This document shows positions 9,939 through 19,554 of a stretch of DNA of 64,000 nucleotides, one piece after another. The number at the start of each line of letters is the position of its first letter. Within the stretch, counting starts at the first letter, position 1. The stretch is from Sphingobium sp. HWE2-09 (GTDB lineage Bacteria; Pseudomonadota; Alphaproteobacteria; Sphingomonadales; Sphingomonadaceae). The DNA lies in the NCBI RefSeq assembly GCF_035989265.1, contig NZ_JAYKZX010000001.1:620001-684000 (forward strand), in the 5' to 3' direction. The translations under genes and the position numbers were made by a program. The notes under the pieces were generated by a model. It did not search any database and was not told the origin of the DNA. It saw nothing but the letters and a program-made list of their open reading frames with translations.

Positions 9939-11474
9939 CTTTCAATTACCCACAAATGTTGCGGCTGACGTTAGCACCGATTTTGATGTCCATCAGGCGA
10001 GACCATCCTCTCCAGATGACGATGTTGCCAGGCGGCGGATCATGGGCTCGCGCAAGATAGCCTCCGAGCCGGGCGATTTGGGTTAGATAGTCGGAAAGGG
10101 TTCTGCCTGGCGGTTCATTCTTTCGGGAAGCTGCGAGGCGGTCGATCAGGGTAATTTCGACATCGGTCAGGATCAGCCGAGGCGATGCGTCAGGAGCAGC
10201 GCGATTGATCATGGTCATCCAAAACAGGCGCCATGACAGAATGCAGAATATGGCGATCAGATTGGCGAGGCGTTCGGCGGTCCGCAGCCGCGCATCTTCG
10301 GCTCGGCAGCCAGATTTGAGTATCTTGTGGAAGAGTTCGATCTTCCAACGCTGAGCATACCAGTCGAGCTTTTCGATGGCTTCGTCAGGCGTCGTTACCG
10401 GCAGATCGGTGATGAGCCGCCAGTCGATTGGGGGGCGCCCTTCAGGCGTTCCACTCTCACGGGCATGCAAGATGGTCAGGCTGAGGGAAGGATAGCGCTT
10501 TTGCTTTCCGATCGGCGGCAAAACTTGGATGCGCCTATAGCGCAGTTCGATGTCGGCATGATCGTCTTTGCCAATGGTGATCCGATGCGTGCCTTGCACG
10601 GTGGTTTCGCTCATTTCGTCGGCGATCGTATGGCCACCGTCGCCAGCCAGACGATCGACACAGGTGCGGACCAAGAAATGCGTGCCGAGCATCTGTGTTT
10701 CGCAGAAAAACTCGTAAATGTCGTTCTCCCGATCGCCAATATGAACCAGTCGCTCTGGATCGCCCAGCAGGGTGGTCGATTGACGCATATTCTCGAGCCA
10801 GCGGTAGCTCTCCTTCTCCTCGATCGGTACGCGCGTGGGATTGATCCGCCGCTTCAACGCGTTGGCACCCTTGAACTTGGTACGGGTCCAGAATTTCGCC
10901 GCTGTCAGACCCAGTGGCAATCCCTCAGTCGTGATCGCAAGGCTGGAGTGCATGAGCAGGCCGCAGACCGTATGAAGCCGAAGCCGACCATTCTCATCAC
11001 GCCGGCTCGGCGCAAGCCCGATGGCGCCAATCGTTTCAGGATTGCGCCTTTGATAGGAGAATTCGGTGGTGTCCTGTAAAACTAGGATGAACCCCTCAAG
11101 CGCCGTCGCTCGTGCCCGTGTCGCCTGGAAATGCCCGGCAAGTATGTCTCCCTCGTTTACCGAGCCATTAGACAAAAAACGGTAGGCCGCCTTGGTATTG
11201 GCCCAGTCTTGGCACGCCATCGGTATCGGTGCGCCAATCGCTCCTGACATCTGCTTAAGCATCGTTCGAAGCCGTTCGCCCAATCGCTTATCACGAAAGG
11301 CGGCGGGATCGACTTCCCCGTCAGCCCATCCTGCCGCATCGAAAACGGATGTCTCCACGTTGCACCCCGCCAACCGCTTCAGGTGCCAGGGAATGAATCA
11401 TGCTTGATTCCAGGCGAGCAATGCTCATGCGGCCAACGGAATCACGCTCGCGACCACTTGTGGGTAATTGAAAG
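9939..11474 (-). mobile_element. IS4-family element copy A, 1536 bp
   Basis: Terminal inverted repeats CTTTCAATTACCCACAA (left) and its complement (right), flanked by a perfect 9-bp direct duplication GGCCTGAGC (9930-9938 and 11475-11483). The insertion point is exactly 17 nt inside the IS66 tip. An almost identical copy lies inverted at 17142-19589. Confidence 0.93.
9946..11373 (-). CDS. IS4 family transposase, copy A
   Basis: DDE transposase of 475 residues in the IS4/Tn5 group. The N-terminal domain (FRDKRLGERLRTMLKQM, then ACQDWANTKAAYRFLSN) matches the Tn5-type transposase DNA-binding region. The first Asp lies in VLQDTTEFSYQ, the second in HIGDRENDIYEFF, and the YREK signature is YAQRWKIELFHKILKSGCRAED. 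Possible starts are TTG at 11373 or GTG at 11358. The stop codon lies inside the terminal repeat, so the gene fills the element. It appears intact and could act in trans on copy B. Confidence 0.93.
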   Translation of the reverse strand: MAGCNVETSVFDAAGWADGEVDPAAFRDKRLGERLRTMLKQMSGAIGAPIPMACQDWANTKAAYRFLSNGSVNEGDILAGHFQATRARATALEGFILVLQDTTEFSYQRRNPETIGAIGLAPSRRDENGRLRLHTVCGLLMHSSLAITTEGLPLGLTAAKFWTRTKFKGANALKRRINPTRVPIEEKESYRWLENMRQSTTLLGDPERLVHIGDRENDIYEFFCETQMLGTHFLVRTCVDRLAGDGGHTIADEMSETTVQGTHRITIGKDDHADIELRYRRIQVLPPIGKQKRYPSLSLTILHARESGTPEGRPPIDWRLITDLPVTTPDEAIEKLDWYAQRWKIELFHKILKSGCRAEDARLRTAERLANLIAIFCILSWRLFWMTMINRAAPDASPRLILTDVEITLIDRLAASRKNEPPGRTLSDYLTQIARLGGYLARAHDPPPGNIVIWRGWSRLMDIKIGANVSRNICG

Positions 11475-11490
11475 GGCCTGAGCACCGCAG

Positions 11491-13023
11491 TTATGCGGCT
11501 TGGGCGACGTCTTGCTCGCTGAGATGCCAGTTCCACGGCATGAGCTCATCCCAGCGAGTAGCGGGCCAGTCGCCAGCGATTTTCTCGATGACATCGGCGA
11601 TGTAAGCCTGCGGTTCGATGCCGTTGAGCTTGGCGGTCTCGATGACGGAATAGATGGCGGCAGCCCGTTCGCCGCCAGCCTTTGATCCGGCAAAGGTCCA
11701 GTTCTTGCGGCCGATCGCCACGGGACGGATCGCGCGCTCGGCGATGTTGTTGTCGATCTCGGCAATGCCCTCGTCGATGTAGCGGGTGAGCGCATCCCAG
11801 CGCTTGCGGCCATAGCTGAGCGCCTTGGCCATGTTGGACTTGGGGGACAGGCGGCGCAGCGCATCGTCGATGATCGAGCATAACTCGTTCACCCGAGGCC
11901 TGCTTTTGTCCTGCCGATGCCGGCGGCGCTGGTCAGGCGGCTGCCCGCGTATCTCTTCCTCGATCCGGTAGAGAGCGGCGATCCGATCCAGCAGGTTGTT
12001 CGTCAACGGCGTCGGGCTGGTGGCGTGGTTCTCGAATATCTTGCGCCGGAAATGCGCCCAGCAGGCGACTTCCTGAATGCGGTTGCTCCTGTAGAGCTTG
12101 TCGAAGCCCGCATAGGCATCAGCCTGTAGCAGCCCGGTAAAGTCCTTGAGCTCGCTTTGCGGGTGCACGCCGCTGCGATCAGGGGTGAAGCGATACCAGG
12201 CCAGCGCGGGCGTGGATGCGCCAGCAGCACGATCATCGACGACATAGGCCCAGAGCCTCGCCTGCACCGTCTTGCCCTTGCCGGGCATCAGCATCGGCAC
12301 GGGCGTGTCATCGACATGGATCTTGCCGGCCTTGATCCCTTCTTCCCGGATGCGACTGACGATCGGGTCAAGCAGATGTGCGGCCTGTGCTGCCCAGCCT
12401 GCCAGCGTCGATCGGTCGATACCGAGGCCCTGTGCCGCCATCATCTCGGCCTGGCGATAGAGGGGGAGATGATGATCGAACTTGGCGACGACGACATGGG
12501 CGAGTGTGGCGAAGCTGGCCTTGCCCCGGGCAATCGCCTTTACGGGCGCCGGGGCTTGCACGATCTGCTCGCAGGATCGGCAGCTATATTTAGGCCGGAC
12601 GGTGCGGATGACGCGCCATTGCACCGGCGCGACATCGAGCATCTCGTCGCTGTCCTGCCCGAGCGGACGCAGGGCGCCTCCGCAGGAAGGACAGGTGCAG
12701 GTGCTTGCTTCCGGCTCGATCCGGCGTTCGGCCCGCGGCAGATGCGCCGGCAAGGCGCGGACCGGCGCCGGTCGCTCCCTCTGGTCCGCCCGGACCTTGC
12801 GGATATCGGCAAGCTCAGCTTCGCCTTCCAACTCCTCAAGGGTGAGTTCGAGCTGTTCGATCTGGAGGGACAGCTTCTCCGAAGACTGGCCAAAGGTGAG
12901 CCGCCGGAGCTGGGCCAGTTGGAAGCGCAAGGTATCGATCAGCGTGTCGCGGGCCGCCAGAGCTGCCTCCAGCTCGGCGATGCGGGCGTCCTTATCGACG
13001 GGGGAAGAGCCTCGATCCGACAC
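11491..13023 (-). CDS. tnpC: IS66 family transposase TnpC
   Basis: DDE transposase of 510 residues. An N-terminal coiled-coil and LZ_Tnp_IS66 region (LRFQLAQLRRLTFGQSSEKL) is followed by a zinc finger (CTCPSCGG, CRSCEQ), the catalytic core with HVDDTPVPML, QADAYAGFDKLY and CWAHFRRKIFE, and the C-terminal DNNIAERAIRPVAIGRKNW plus the IS66_C segment. GTG start at 13023. The frame is complete and ends before the IS4 insertion, so the protein is not damaged by it. Confidence 0.95.
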   Translation of the reverse strand: MSDRGSSPVDKDARIAELEAALAARDTLIDTLRFQLAQLRRLTFGQSSEKLSLQIEQLELTLEELEGEAELADIRKVRADQRERPAPVRALPAHLPRAERRIEPEASTCTCPSCGGALRPLGQDSDEMLDVAPVQWRVIRTVRPKYSCRSCEQIVQAPAPVKAIARGKASFATLAHVVVAKFDHHLPLYRQAEMMAAQGLGIDRSTLAGWAAQAAHLLDPIVSRIREEGIKAGKIHVDDTPVPMLMPGKGKTVQARLWAYVVDDRAAGASTPALAWYRFTPDRSGVHPQSELKDFTGLLQADAYAGFDKLYRSNRIQEVACWAHFRRKIFENHATSPTPLTNNLLDRIAALYRIEEEIRGQPPDQRRRHRQDKSRPRVNELCSIIDDALRRLSPKSNMAKALSYGRKRWDALTRYIDEGIAEIDNNIAERAIRPVAIGRKNWTFAGSKAGGERAAAIYSVIETAKLNGIEPQAYIADVIEKIAGDWPATRWDELMPWNWHLSEQDVAQAA

Positions 13024-13084
13024 CCTGGAATAGTATCAAAGCGGCACCGCCGATGCCAGATAAACCCACAGGAATCCGTACTTT

Positions 13085-13432
13085 TTAGCCCGCCAGCAGC
13101 GGCGCGGCTGTCCGTTCCGGGCGTCTCCAGTCTATGCCTTCAAGCAGCATCGAAAGCTGCGCCGAGGTCAGGCCGACCTTGCCCGTCTTCGTCACTGGCC
13201 AGACGAACCGGCCACGGTCCATCCGCTTGGAAAACAGGCATAGGCCCTGGCCATCATACCAGAGCAGCTTCACCAGATCGCCACGCTTGCCCCGGAAGGC
13301 AAATAGCGCACCAGAATGCGGGCTCTGTTCCAGCACCTGCTGGGCTAGCACTGCCAGACCGTCAAAACCCTTGCGCATGTCGGTCGCGCCGCAGGCCAGA
13401 TAGATCCGGGTGGAAGGCGGCAGTGGGATCAT
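13085..13432 (-). CDS. tnpB: IS66 family accessory protein TnpB
   Basis: Small IS66 accessory protein (IS66 Orf2 type), 115 residues, needed with TnpA for transposition in this family. Hallmarks are IYLACGATDMRKGFDGLAV near the start and KLLWYDGQGLCLFSKRM in the middle. Its ATG overlaps the tnpA stop by 4 nt, implying translational coupling. Unrelated to the TnpB nuclease of IS200/IS605 despite the shared name. Confidence 0.95.
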   Translation of the reverse strand: MIPLPPSTRIYLACGATDMRKGFDGLAVLAQQVLEQSPHSGALFAFRGKRGDLVKLLWYDGQGLCLFSKRMDRGRFVWPVTKTGKVGLTSAQLSMLLEGIDWRRPERTAAPLLAG

Positions 13433-13851
13433 CGCGTGAGAACGGCAACGACCCGTGCCAGGGCCTCGGCATCGACACCGGCGTCCACGGTCAGCTTCAC
13501 GCCCGAGGGCAGTTCGATCCCGATAGGACTGCCGGGCGCCGACAGTGCCGGAACCGGTGCTGAGAGCTCGACCTCCGCGAAAGTGGGCAATGCTGCTGGT
13601 CTGGCACCGCCAAGCTCACCCGACATTGCCTGCCGCCGCCAGGTGTAGATCGAACCGCTACCGATCGCGTGTCGCTTGCAGGCGTCGCCAACCGAACCCT
13701 CGGGGCCAAAGGCATCGCGCAGGATCGACAGCTTCTGCTCCACTGTCCAGCGGCGCCGACCTGCAACGACCTCAATCCGAGTGCTCATACGACCGCTCGT
13801 ATGAGCACTCATATGACTGCTCGCTGGTCCACCTTCGATCTCGTTATCCAT
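13429..13851 (-). CDS. tnpA: IS66 family protein TnpA (HTH)
   Basis: First gene of the IS66 operon, 140 residues. The helix-turn-helix region is RRRWTVEQKLSILRDAF to GSGSIYTWRRQAM, followed by a variable proline/alanine-rich linker. The N-terminal 20 or so residues are not conserved-looking, so a later start is possible. Intact and coupled to tnpB. Confidence 0.9.
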   Translation of the reverse strand: MDNEIEGGPASSHMSAHTSGRMSTRIEVVAGRRRWTVEQKLSILRDAFGPEGSVGDACKRHAIGSGSIYTWRRQAMSGELGGARPAALPTFAEVELSAPVPALSAPGSPIGIELPSGVKLTVDAGVDAEALARVVAVLTR

Positions 13852-13925
13852 CGCCGCTCCCTATCCGAGCGGCAATCAGCCCTTCATTCCACAACCGCGC
13901 AAGGCGGTCTCGGCGCCACGGTTAC

Positions 13926-14052
13926 ACGGCAGCATCAAAACGCCGGTTCTTGCGGGTGTCCAGCTATGGATGCTATCCGCGACACTTTGCCCCGCTTCAC
14001 TCCCGAAGAATGCGCAAACTATTTCACCGCCACCGGATATGAACCAGAGTGA
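13926..14052 (+). pseudogene. IS630-family transposase, C-terminal fragment
   Basis: Only the last 40 or so residues remain, ending PRFTPEECANYFTATGYEPE. This matches the C-terminus of IS630 transposases (compare MECANYFSSCGYDLE in the copy at 18658-19463). The fragment begins directly at the IS66 tip, so the rest was lost in the rearrangement that removed the IS66 target duplication. Confidence 0.8.
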
Positions 14053-14064
14053 TCGGATTCTGCT

Positions 14065-14598
14065 CTATGTCCATCGGGGGGATGAAGCGACAGCAAAAGC
14101 ACTTTTTACGGCCCGCCTCAGTCTCGAATGGATTATCAAGCGGTGAAATGGTCTAATCACTGCAAGATAGGCGTGACCAAGACGGTTATGACATCGAACG
14201 GCTGTGGTTATGACAAGCTGTCGTCCACCATCCGGCATTTTAATTTCAAGCACAGAAATGCGAAAGTCTAAATGCTTGTCGTCCTCGCCGACGATGATTT
14301 CGGTACTGTGTGCGGAGAGGATAGGGAAGAAGTCGATGCGATCACCGACGGGGTTCGCTTCGCGCAAGTCCCCGATTGTCTGCAGGCCAAGAAACCGAAC
14401 CACCCCGTCGCGAACAAAAAGCAGACCCTGCACCCAAAACTCTGGACGGCCCAGAACTGCCTCAGCCATTTCGCGAATGCCACAGTTAAGCCCAATCGGC
14501 ACATGCGCCGCGAACGAATCAAGCAAGTGGGCGCCGAAATACCATTCAGAAAGTCGGCTCTCTGCCGGCGGAACCGTTGAAGTGATGGCTATGGTCAA
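14065..14598 (-). CDS. DUF2867 family protein
   Basis: Protein of 177 residues resembling DUF2867. The recognisable block is HLDFRISVLEI, then GGRQLVITTAVRCHNRLGHAYLAVIRPFHRLIIHSRLRRA. Function unknown; the fold is thought to resemble lipid- or ligand-binding domains found in SDR fusions, but that is a family impression only. No signal peptide or membrane segment. It lies alone between the IS630 fragment and the flavin reductase, and may be a bystander in the IS nest. Confidence 0.7.
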   Translation of the reverse strand: MTIAITSTVPPAESRLSEWYFGAHLLDSFAAHVPIGLNCGIREMAEAVLGRPEFWVQGLLFVRDGVVRFLGLQTIGDLREANPVGDRIDFFPILSAHSTEIIVGEDDKHLDFRISVLEIKMPDGGRQLVITTAVRCHNRLGHAYLAVIRPFHRLIIHSRLRRAVKSAFAVASSPRWT

Positions 14599-14812
14599 GA
14601 CAAGTCCCCGACGACTATTTTGCGGCGGCTGTTTAAAATTTTTACTATGATAATTACAGCAAAAACAACGGCCATTGGATCAAATAATCGACTATTTGGA
14701 GAAGGCTGAATAGCAATCACTGGTATAACCTGCGAACTTTGGTCAGATGCTTGATAGGTTCACCTGAGGTTATGCAAAAAACCAAACCTGTTCGATCCAT
14801 CTGATCAGGGAT

Positions 14813-15346
14813 CTAGGCTGCACCGCCGACTGTACGGAATATTCCCTCGCTATACAACAATGGTGAGCGTGATTTTGAATTAAATGTGCCTTCGACAAGA
14901 CAGGCCAGGATAGCGTGCGTATTGTATTCAATCCGAGAATCGACCCTGCAGAATATACTACTCAACAAATCCTGAAGATACGGCACCCCTTCATCATTGT
15001 AGCTCCAATGCCCGGATTGGAACCTTTCATGAGCTGGAAGCTTGCCAGCAAAACCTTGAGCAACTACGCTATGCTCCTCGGTTAACAAATTTATGCACAG
15101 TTTTGCACCAATTGTCAGCCAACGACATATCGTCGCATTAAGGTTTATGCAGGTCAGAATCGCTGGCGGATCAGCTGAAAGCGAACATATTGCAGTAGCA
15201 GTCATTCCCAACGCTGAACCCTCATGCGCCTTCGTGATGATCGCCACCGTCGATGTATGAAGGCGCATCGCTTGCAAGAAGCTTTGGCGAATATCCTCTT
15301 TCCGTAATGCATCGACGGTTAGATCTTCTTCAGACTTTACGAGCAC
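14813..15346 (-). CDS. flavin reductase of two-component monooxygenase
   Basis: Flavin reductase (HpaC/HsaB-like FMN-binding split barrel), 177 residues. It uses NAD(P)H to supply reduced flavin to a partner oxygenase. Family features are SFLQAMRLHTSTVAIIT, GMTATAICSLSADPPAILTCIN and the His-containing segment ALLYSEG-like at the C-terminus (PLLYSEGIFRTVGG). GTG start at 15346, with AGGA eight bases upstream. It lies about 120 bp downstream of the acyl-CoA-dehydrogenase-fold monooxygenase on the same strand, the standard reductase/oxygenase pair. Confidence 0.87.
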   Translation of the reverse strand: MLVKSEEDLTVDALRKEDIRQSFLQAMRLHTSTVAIITKAHEGSALGMTATAICSLSADPPAILTCINLNATICRWLTIGAKLCINLLTEEHSVVAQGFAGKLPAHERFQSGHWSYNDEGVPYLQDLLSSIFCRVDSRIEYNTHAILACLVEGTFNSKSRSPLLYSEGIFRTVGGAA

Positions 15347-15465
15347 TGGACCATTCCTACGAGATATACTTCATCAAATATCATATTGATATTATTGCTC
15401 ACGTAAAACATCTGGCATCAAAGCTTAACATCGCGACACCGTAAAATGATTTGAACAGGGACGGA

Positions 15466-16722
15466 CTAAGCGGCGTCCTCGCTGCTAGCTGGCTTGGCTA
15501 GTTCGTAAAACGCCCAAACCTCCCCTGGTGCCAAGCCAGCAAGTTCGCGCCCACATTCGCGCAGTATGCCCGGAGAGACGGTGATGTGGTTCTTACCTGT
15601 ATATATGTCTCGGAACAGCTTCTGGAGCACCCCATCACGCAAAGATGCACTTCCCGCAGTGCGGTAGGCCAAATCAGCCGCATCTGCAGCGACATCCGTT
15701 ATTGTCCATAAAGCAAGGCGGGCAAGGGTAAGATCACGCGTGGTTATCGTTTCGTCAGCTGAGGCACGCTCATCGATAGTACGCCAAGCCTCCGTCAGGA
15801 AGCTGCGTGCCGACCGAACGCGGCCGTCCATTTTGCCATAGTCCATCCAGAAGCTTTCGCTCGAAGCTAAAGCGCCTGTGCTGGTTTTTGACGCCGGCGT
15901 CTTCTTCTCCCGCGCGTACCGGGCCAGTTCATCCATCACCCTTCGCCCGACGCCCGCTGCCCAGCCAGAATGACCGATCGCCGCTATGCCGGTAACGCCG
16001 AGTTGGAAAAAGGATGCCATCCGATATGGCTTGGCCCCATCGAACAAGAAAACGAGATCGTCGGGGATGAACTCGTCTTCGGTGGAATAATCGACACTCC
16101 CCGTCGCACGCAGCCCGAGCACATCCCAGTTTCCATGAAACGTGAGATTTTTCGTCTGGCCGTTAATGACCATGACTTGCGGATGACCCTTTTCATCCAG
16201 CTTCGGCTTATCCCCTTCGTAAAGAAGAGCGCCGCTATGATGCCAATCCGCGTGCTGAATGCCGCTGCCAAAGGGCCATTTCCCCGAAACTTTGTATCCA
16301 CCCGGAACTTTTGTGGCGCGACCCATAGGGGCACCGGAACCACATACGACATTGCCCCCGCCGGAACCAAAAATTTTGTTGGCGCCAGAATCTGGAATGA
16401 GCCCCGATGACATTCCCGTTCCCACGGTGAAAACCATCGAGACCCAACCAGCAGCCGGATCGGAATAGGCGATCTGCTCTATAACGGAGATCGCTTCAAC
16501 AGAACTGAAACCCAGCCCCCCCAATTCCTTGGGGACGAGCATCAGATGCACCTTAAAGTCGCGCAGCAAACTTACGACATCCTCGTGCAATCGTCCCATT
16601 TGCTCGTTGGTTCTCGCCATATCACAGAGAAACTGATGCTTGGCCTTGAACTCTTCGACCAGTTCTGCTGCGGAAGGAGTTAGGTCCGATCGAGCGAGCA
16701 TTTCTGTAACGGGTGCCATCAT
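15466..16722 (-). CDS. flavin-dependent monooxygenase, acyl-CoA dehydrogenase fold
   Basis: Group D flavoprotein monooxygenase (HsaA / HpaB-like oxygenase), about 417 residues from the start used. It would hydroxylate a phenolic ring with reduced flavin from the adjacent reductase. The fold shows in KELGGLGFSSVEAISVIEQIAYSDPAAGWV, KVSGKWPFGSGIQHADW, GLRATGSVDY and the C-terminal acyl-CoA-dehydrogenase-type helical bundle ending LAGLAPGEVWAFYEL. Starts at 16722 or 16719 are favoured by GAGG just upstream; the frame is open to the ATG at 16797, which lacks a ribosome site. An operator-like palindrome lies at 16862-16881. The fold rather than catalytic residues supports the call, so an ordinary acyl-CoA dehydrogenase is less likely but not excluded. 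Confidence 0.85.
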   Translation of the reverse strand: MMAPVTEMLARSDLTPSAAELVEEFKAKHQFLCDMARTNEQMGRLHEDVVSLLRDFKVHLMLVPKELGGLGFSSVEAISVIEQIAYSDPAAGWVSMVFTVGTGMSSGLIPDSGANKIFGSGGGNVVCGSGAPMGRATKVPGGYKVSGKWPFGSGIQHADWHHSGALLYEGDKPKLDEKGHPQVMVINGQTKNLTFHGNWDVLGLRATGSVDYSTEDEFIPDDLVFLFDGAKPYRMASFFQLGVTGIAAIGHSGWAAGVGRRVMDELARYAREKKTPASKTSTGALASSESFWMDYGKMDGRVRSARSFLTEAWRTIDERASADETITTRDLTLARLALWTITDVAADAADLAYRTAGSASLRDGVLQKLFRDIYTGKNHITVSPGILRECGRELAGLAPGEVWAFYELAKPASSEDAA

Positions 16723-16861
16723 TTTCCTCACGCCAGTTAAATTCAAATTGTTCTTCATACGTGGGCGCGCTTTAATATCGTCGAAAATCCGCGCCATCAC
16801 TAGCGCGCCGCATGATTGCGCCAGAATCGGTGTATCTCTACACTATCGAAGCCCACTGCTA

Positions 16862-16881
16862 TGTCCCTATATGGAGGGACA
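16862..16881. promoter_or_regulatory. GTCCC/GGGAC operator-like palindrome (N8)
   Basis: TGTCCC, 8 nt, GGGACA; the arms extend to TGTCCCT/AGGGACA. Lies upstream of the monooxygenase operon (minus strand). One of nine similar sites in the window. Confidence 0.65.
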
Positions 16882-17242
16882 CCGACAGCTTTGCCGGTAA
16901 AAGGAGGATCGCGCTGGGCATATTGATGACGCGAGCCACGCACCACCTTTAAGCGCTGAGTAGCTCTCATCGTGCCTCTGCACACTCCTTTTTGGCGTTT
17001 GAGCAAATCTTCGGTGCGACCCGTCTTCATCAAAAAGCTCCGCCACGTGCGATCAAACCTGAAACTGACACTGCACGTCCACGGGAATGATAATCGTGCT
17101 CCAGCGGATCGACGGAGAGCCATAGTAAGCGGGGCCTGGAGCTTTCAATTACCCACAAGTGGTCGCGAGCGTGATTCCGTTGGCCGCATGAGCATTGCTC
17201 GCCTGGAATCAAGCATGATTCATTCCCTGGCACCTGAAGCGG

Positions 17243-18691
17243 TTGGCGGGGTGCAACGTGGAGACGTCCGTTTTCGATGCGGCAGGATGGGCTGACGGGG
17301 AAGTCGATCCCGCCGCCTTTCGTGATAAGCGATTGGGCGAACGGCTTCGAACGATGCTTAAGCAGATGTCAGGAGCGATTGGCGCACCGATACCGATGGC
17401 GTGCCAAGACTGGGCCAATACCAAGGCGGCCTACCGTTTTTTGTCTAATGGCTCGGTAAACGAGGGAGACATACTTGCCGGGCATTTCCAGGCGACACGG
17501 GCACGAGCGACGGCGCTTGAGGGGTTCATCCTAGTTTTACAGGACACCACCGAATTCTCCTATCAAAGGCGCAATCCTGAAACGATTGGCGCCATCGGGC
17601 TTGCGCCGAGCCGGCGTGATGAGAATGGTCGGCTTCGGCTTCATACGGTCTGCGGCCTGCTCATGCACTCCAGCCTTGCGATCACGACTGAGGGATTGCC
17701 ACTGGGTCTGACAGCGGCGAAATTCTGGACCCGTACCAAGTTCAAGGGTGCCAACGCGTTGAAGCGGCGGATCAATCCCACGCGCGTACCGATCGAGGAG
17801 AAGGAGAGCTACCGCTGGCTCGAGAATATGCGTCAATCGACCACCCTGCTGGGCGATCCAGAGCGACTGGTTCATATTGGCGATCGGGAGAACGACATTT
17901 ACGAGTTTTTCTGCGAAACACAGATGCTCGGCACGCATTTCTTGGTCCGCACCTGTGTCGATCGTCTGGCTGGCGACGGTGGCCATACGATCGCCGACGA
18001 AATGAGCGAAACCACCGTGCAAGGCACGCATCGGATCACCATTGGCAAAGACGATCATGCCGACATCGAACTGCGCTATAGGCGCATCCAAGTTTTGCCG
18101 CCGATCGGAAAGCAAAAGCGCTATCCTTCCCTCAGCCTGACCATCTTGCATGCCCGTGAGAGTGGAACGCCTGAAGGGCGCCCCCCAATCGACTGGCGGC
18201 TCATCACCGATCTGCCGGTAACGACGCCTGACGAAGCCATCGAAAAGCTCGACTGGTATGCTCAGCGTTGGAAGATCGAACTCTTCCACAAGATACTCAA
18301 ATCTGGCTGCCGAGCCGAAGATGCGCGGCTGCGGACCGCCGAACGCCTCGCCAATCTGATCGCCATATTCTGCATTCTGTCATGGCGCCTGTTTTGGATG
18401 ACCATGATCAATCGCGCTGCTCCTGACGCATCGCCTCGGCTGATCCTGACCGATGTCGAAATTACCCTGATCGACCGCCTCGCAGCTTCCCGAAAGAATG
18501 AACCGTCAGGCAGAACCCTTTCCGACTATCTAACCCAAATCGCCCGGCTCGGAGGCTATCTTGCGCGAGCCCATGATCCGCCGCCTGGCAACATCGTCAT
18601 CTGGAGAGGATGGTCTCGCCTGATGGACATCAAAATCGGTGCTAGAGCGTTTTTCGATCATTCCAGATCATATCCGCACGAACTGAAGTAG
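17243..18691 (+). pseudogene. IS4 family transposase, copy B, C-terminus displaced
   Basis: Identical by eye to copy A except one Pro-to-Ser change (PPGRT to PSGRT) and the last residues. After DIKIGA the frame runs into IS630 sequence and ends with about 16 foreign residues instead of NVSRNICG. All DDE and YREK motifs are upstream of the change, so the protein might still be active, but the element is physically split. TTG or GTG start as in copy A. Confidence 0.85.
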
Positions 18692-19554
18692 TTGGCACAT
18701 TCCATTGGCTGGAAGATATCGACGAGTTTGCCGATCAGGCCCCACAGTCCGCTGACGGTTCTTTCTTCCGCCTTTCGCAGCAAGGCTTTGAGTTTTGAAA
18801 AGGCTTTTTCGATCGGATTGAAGTCCGGGCTGTATGGCGGCAAAAACCGCAGCGTCGCGCCCGCCGCTTCAATCAGTTCACGCACTGAGGCGCGCTTGTG
18901 GCTCGACAGGTTATCCATGATCACGACATCACCGGGCTGCAAAACGGGTACGAGCACGTGGGTGACATAGGCTTCGAACCAGTCGCCGTTGATCGGGCCA
19001 TCGAGCACCATTGGCGCGACCACGAGGCGTTCCGGCTCCAGATCGATCTGACTATCGAACTAGTCGTGCCGTTGTTTCAGGACGTCGGGCCGGTCCTGCT
19101 CAATTGCATGAGCAGTCTTTTTTTGCGCGTCATGCCGCGGCGCACGAAGAAGCGGTGAAGTCCGGCCACAGACACGCTCAGGCCAATCTCGGCCAAACCT
19201 ACGCGTAGCTCCTCCAGCGTGATGTCCTTGCGGCCCTCCCAAAGGGCGAGGATGTCCTGCCCCCGCGTCTCGATCATGCGTGACCGCATGTCACCGCCCT
19301 GAGGCTTGGGGCTATAATTGCCCGTCTCGCGCCATTGTGCCTGCCATCGGATCGCCGTCGATGGCGCAACGCCAAACCGCGCAGCCGCCGCACGGCAGCT
19401 CAAACCCCCGTCAATCGCCGCCAGAAGCCGCGAGCGCAAATCCATAGACAAAGGCTGACCCATCTATGCTGGCCTCCTCCACCAACAGGGATTCTGAATC
19501 AGAAAATCACGCTCTTGGAAACCCTTGCCGATTCATAACGGTCGAAATCCGCTC
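18645..19554 (-). mobile_element. IS630-family element, 910 bp, internally deleted
   Basis: Inserted at a TA dinucleotide that is duplicated (18643-18644 and 19555-19556), the signature of IS630. Ends begin GAGCG on both sides. The length is about 150 bp short of a typical member, in agreement with the internal deletion in its transposase. Confidence 0.88.
18658..19463 (-). pseudogene. IS630 family transposase, degenerate
   Basis: The N-terminal HTH part is recognisable (MGQPLSMDLRSRLLAAIDGG to SGLHRFFVR-type VAGLHRFFVRRGMTRKK). Then a frame change leads into KTAHAIEQDRPDVLKQRHD, followed by a TAG where Trp is expected, then IDLEPERLV joined directly to VAPMVLDGPINGDWF. The segment normally holding the first catalytic Asp (FVDET type) is therefore deleted. 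The second Asp (VVIMDNLSSHK) and Glu (DFNPIEKAF) remain. Three independent lesions make this copy dead. Confidence 0.9.

Larger units (their letters stand above)
9922..13925 (-). mobile_element. IS66-family element, interrupted by IS4 copy A
   Basis: Carries tnpA, tnpB and tnpC on the minus strand. The tnpC-side tip starts GTAAGCGTGGCC at 9922 and the tnpA-side tip ends GGCGCCACGGTTAC at 13925, an imperfect inverted repeat. Removing the IS4 insertion and its duplicated 9 bp leaves about 2459 bp, normal for IS66. The flanking octamers (9914-9921 and 13926-13933) differ, so the expected 8-bp duplication is absent and the locus was probably rearranged after insertion. Confidence 0.8.

Noticed and set aside
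12157..13563. Long plus-strand frame of 468 codons
   Set aside because: Antisense shadow of the IS66 tnpC/tnpB/tnpA genes; low-complexity translation.
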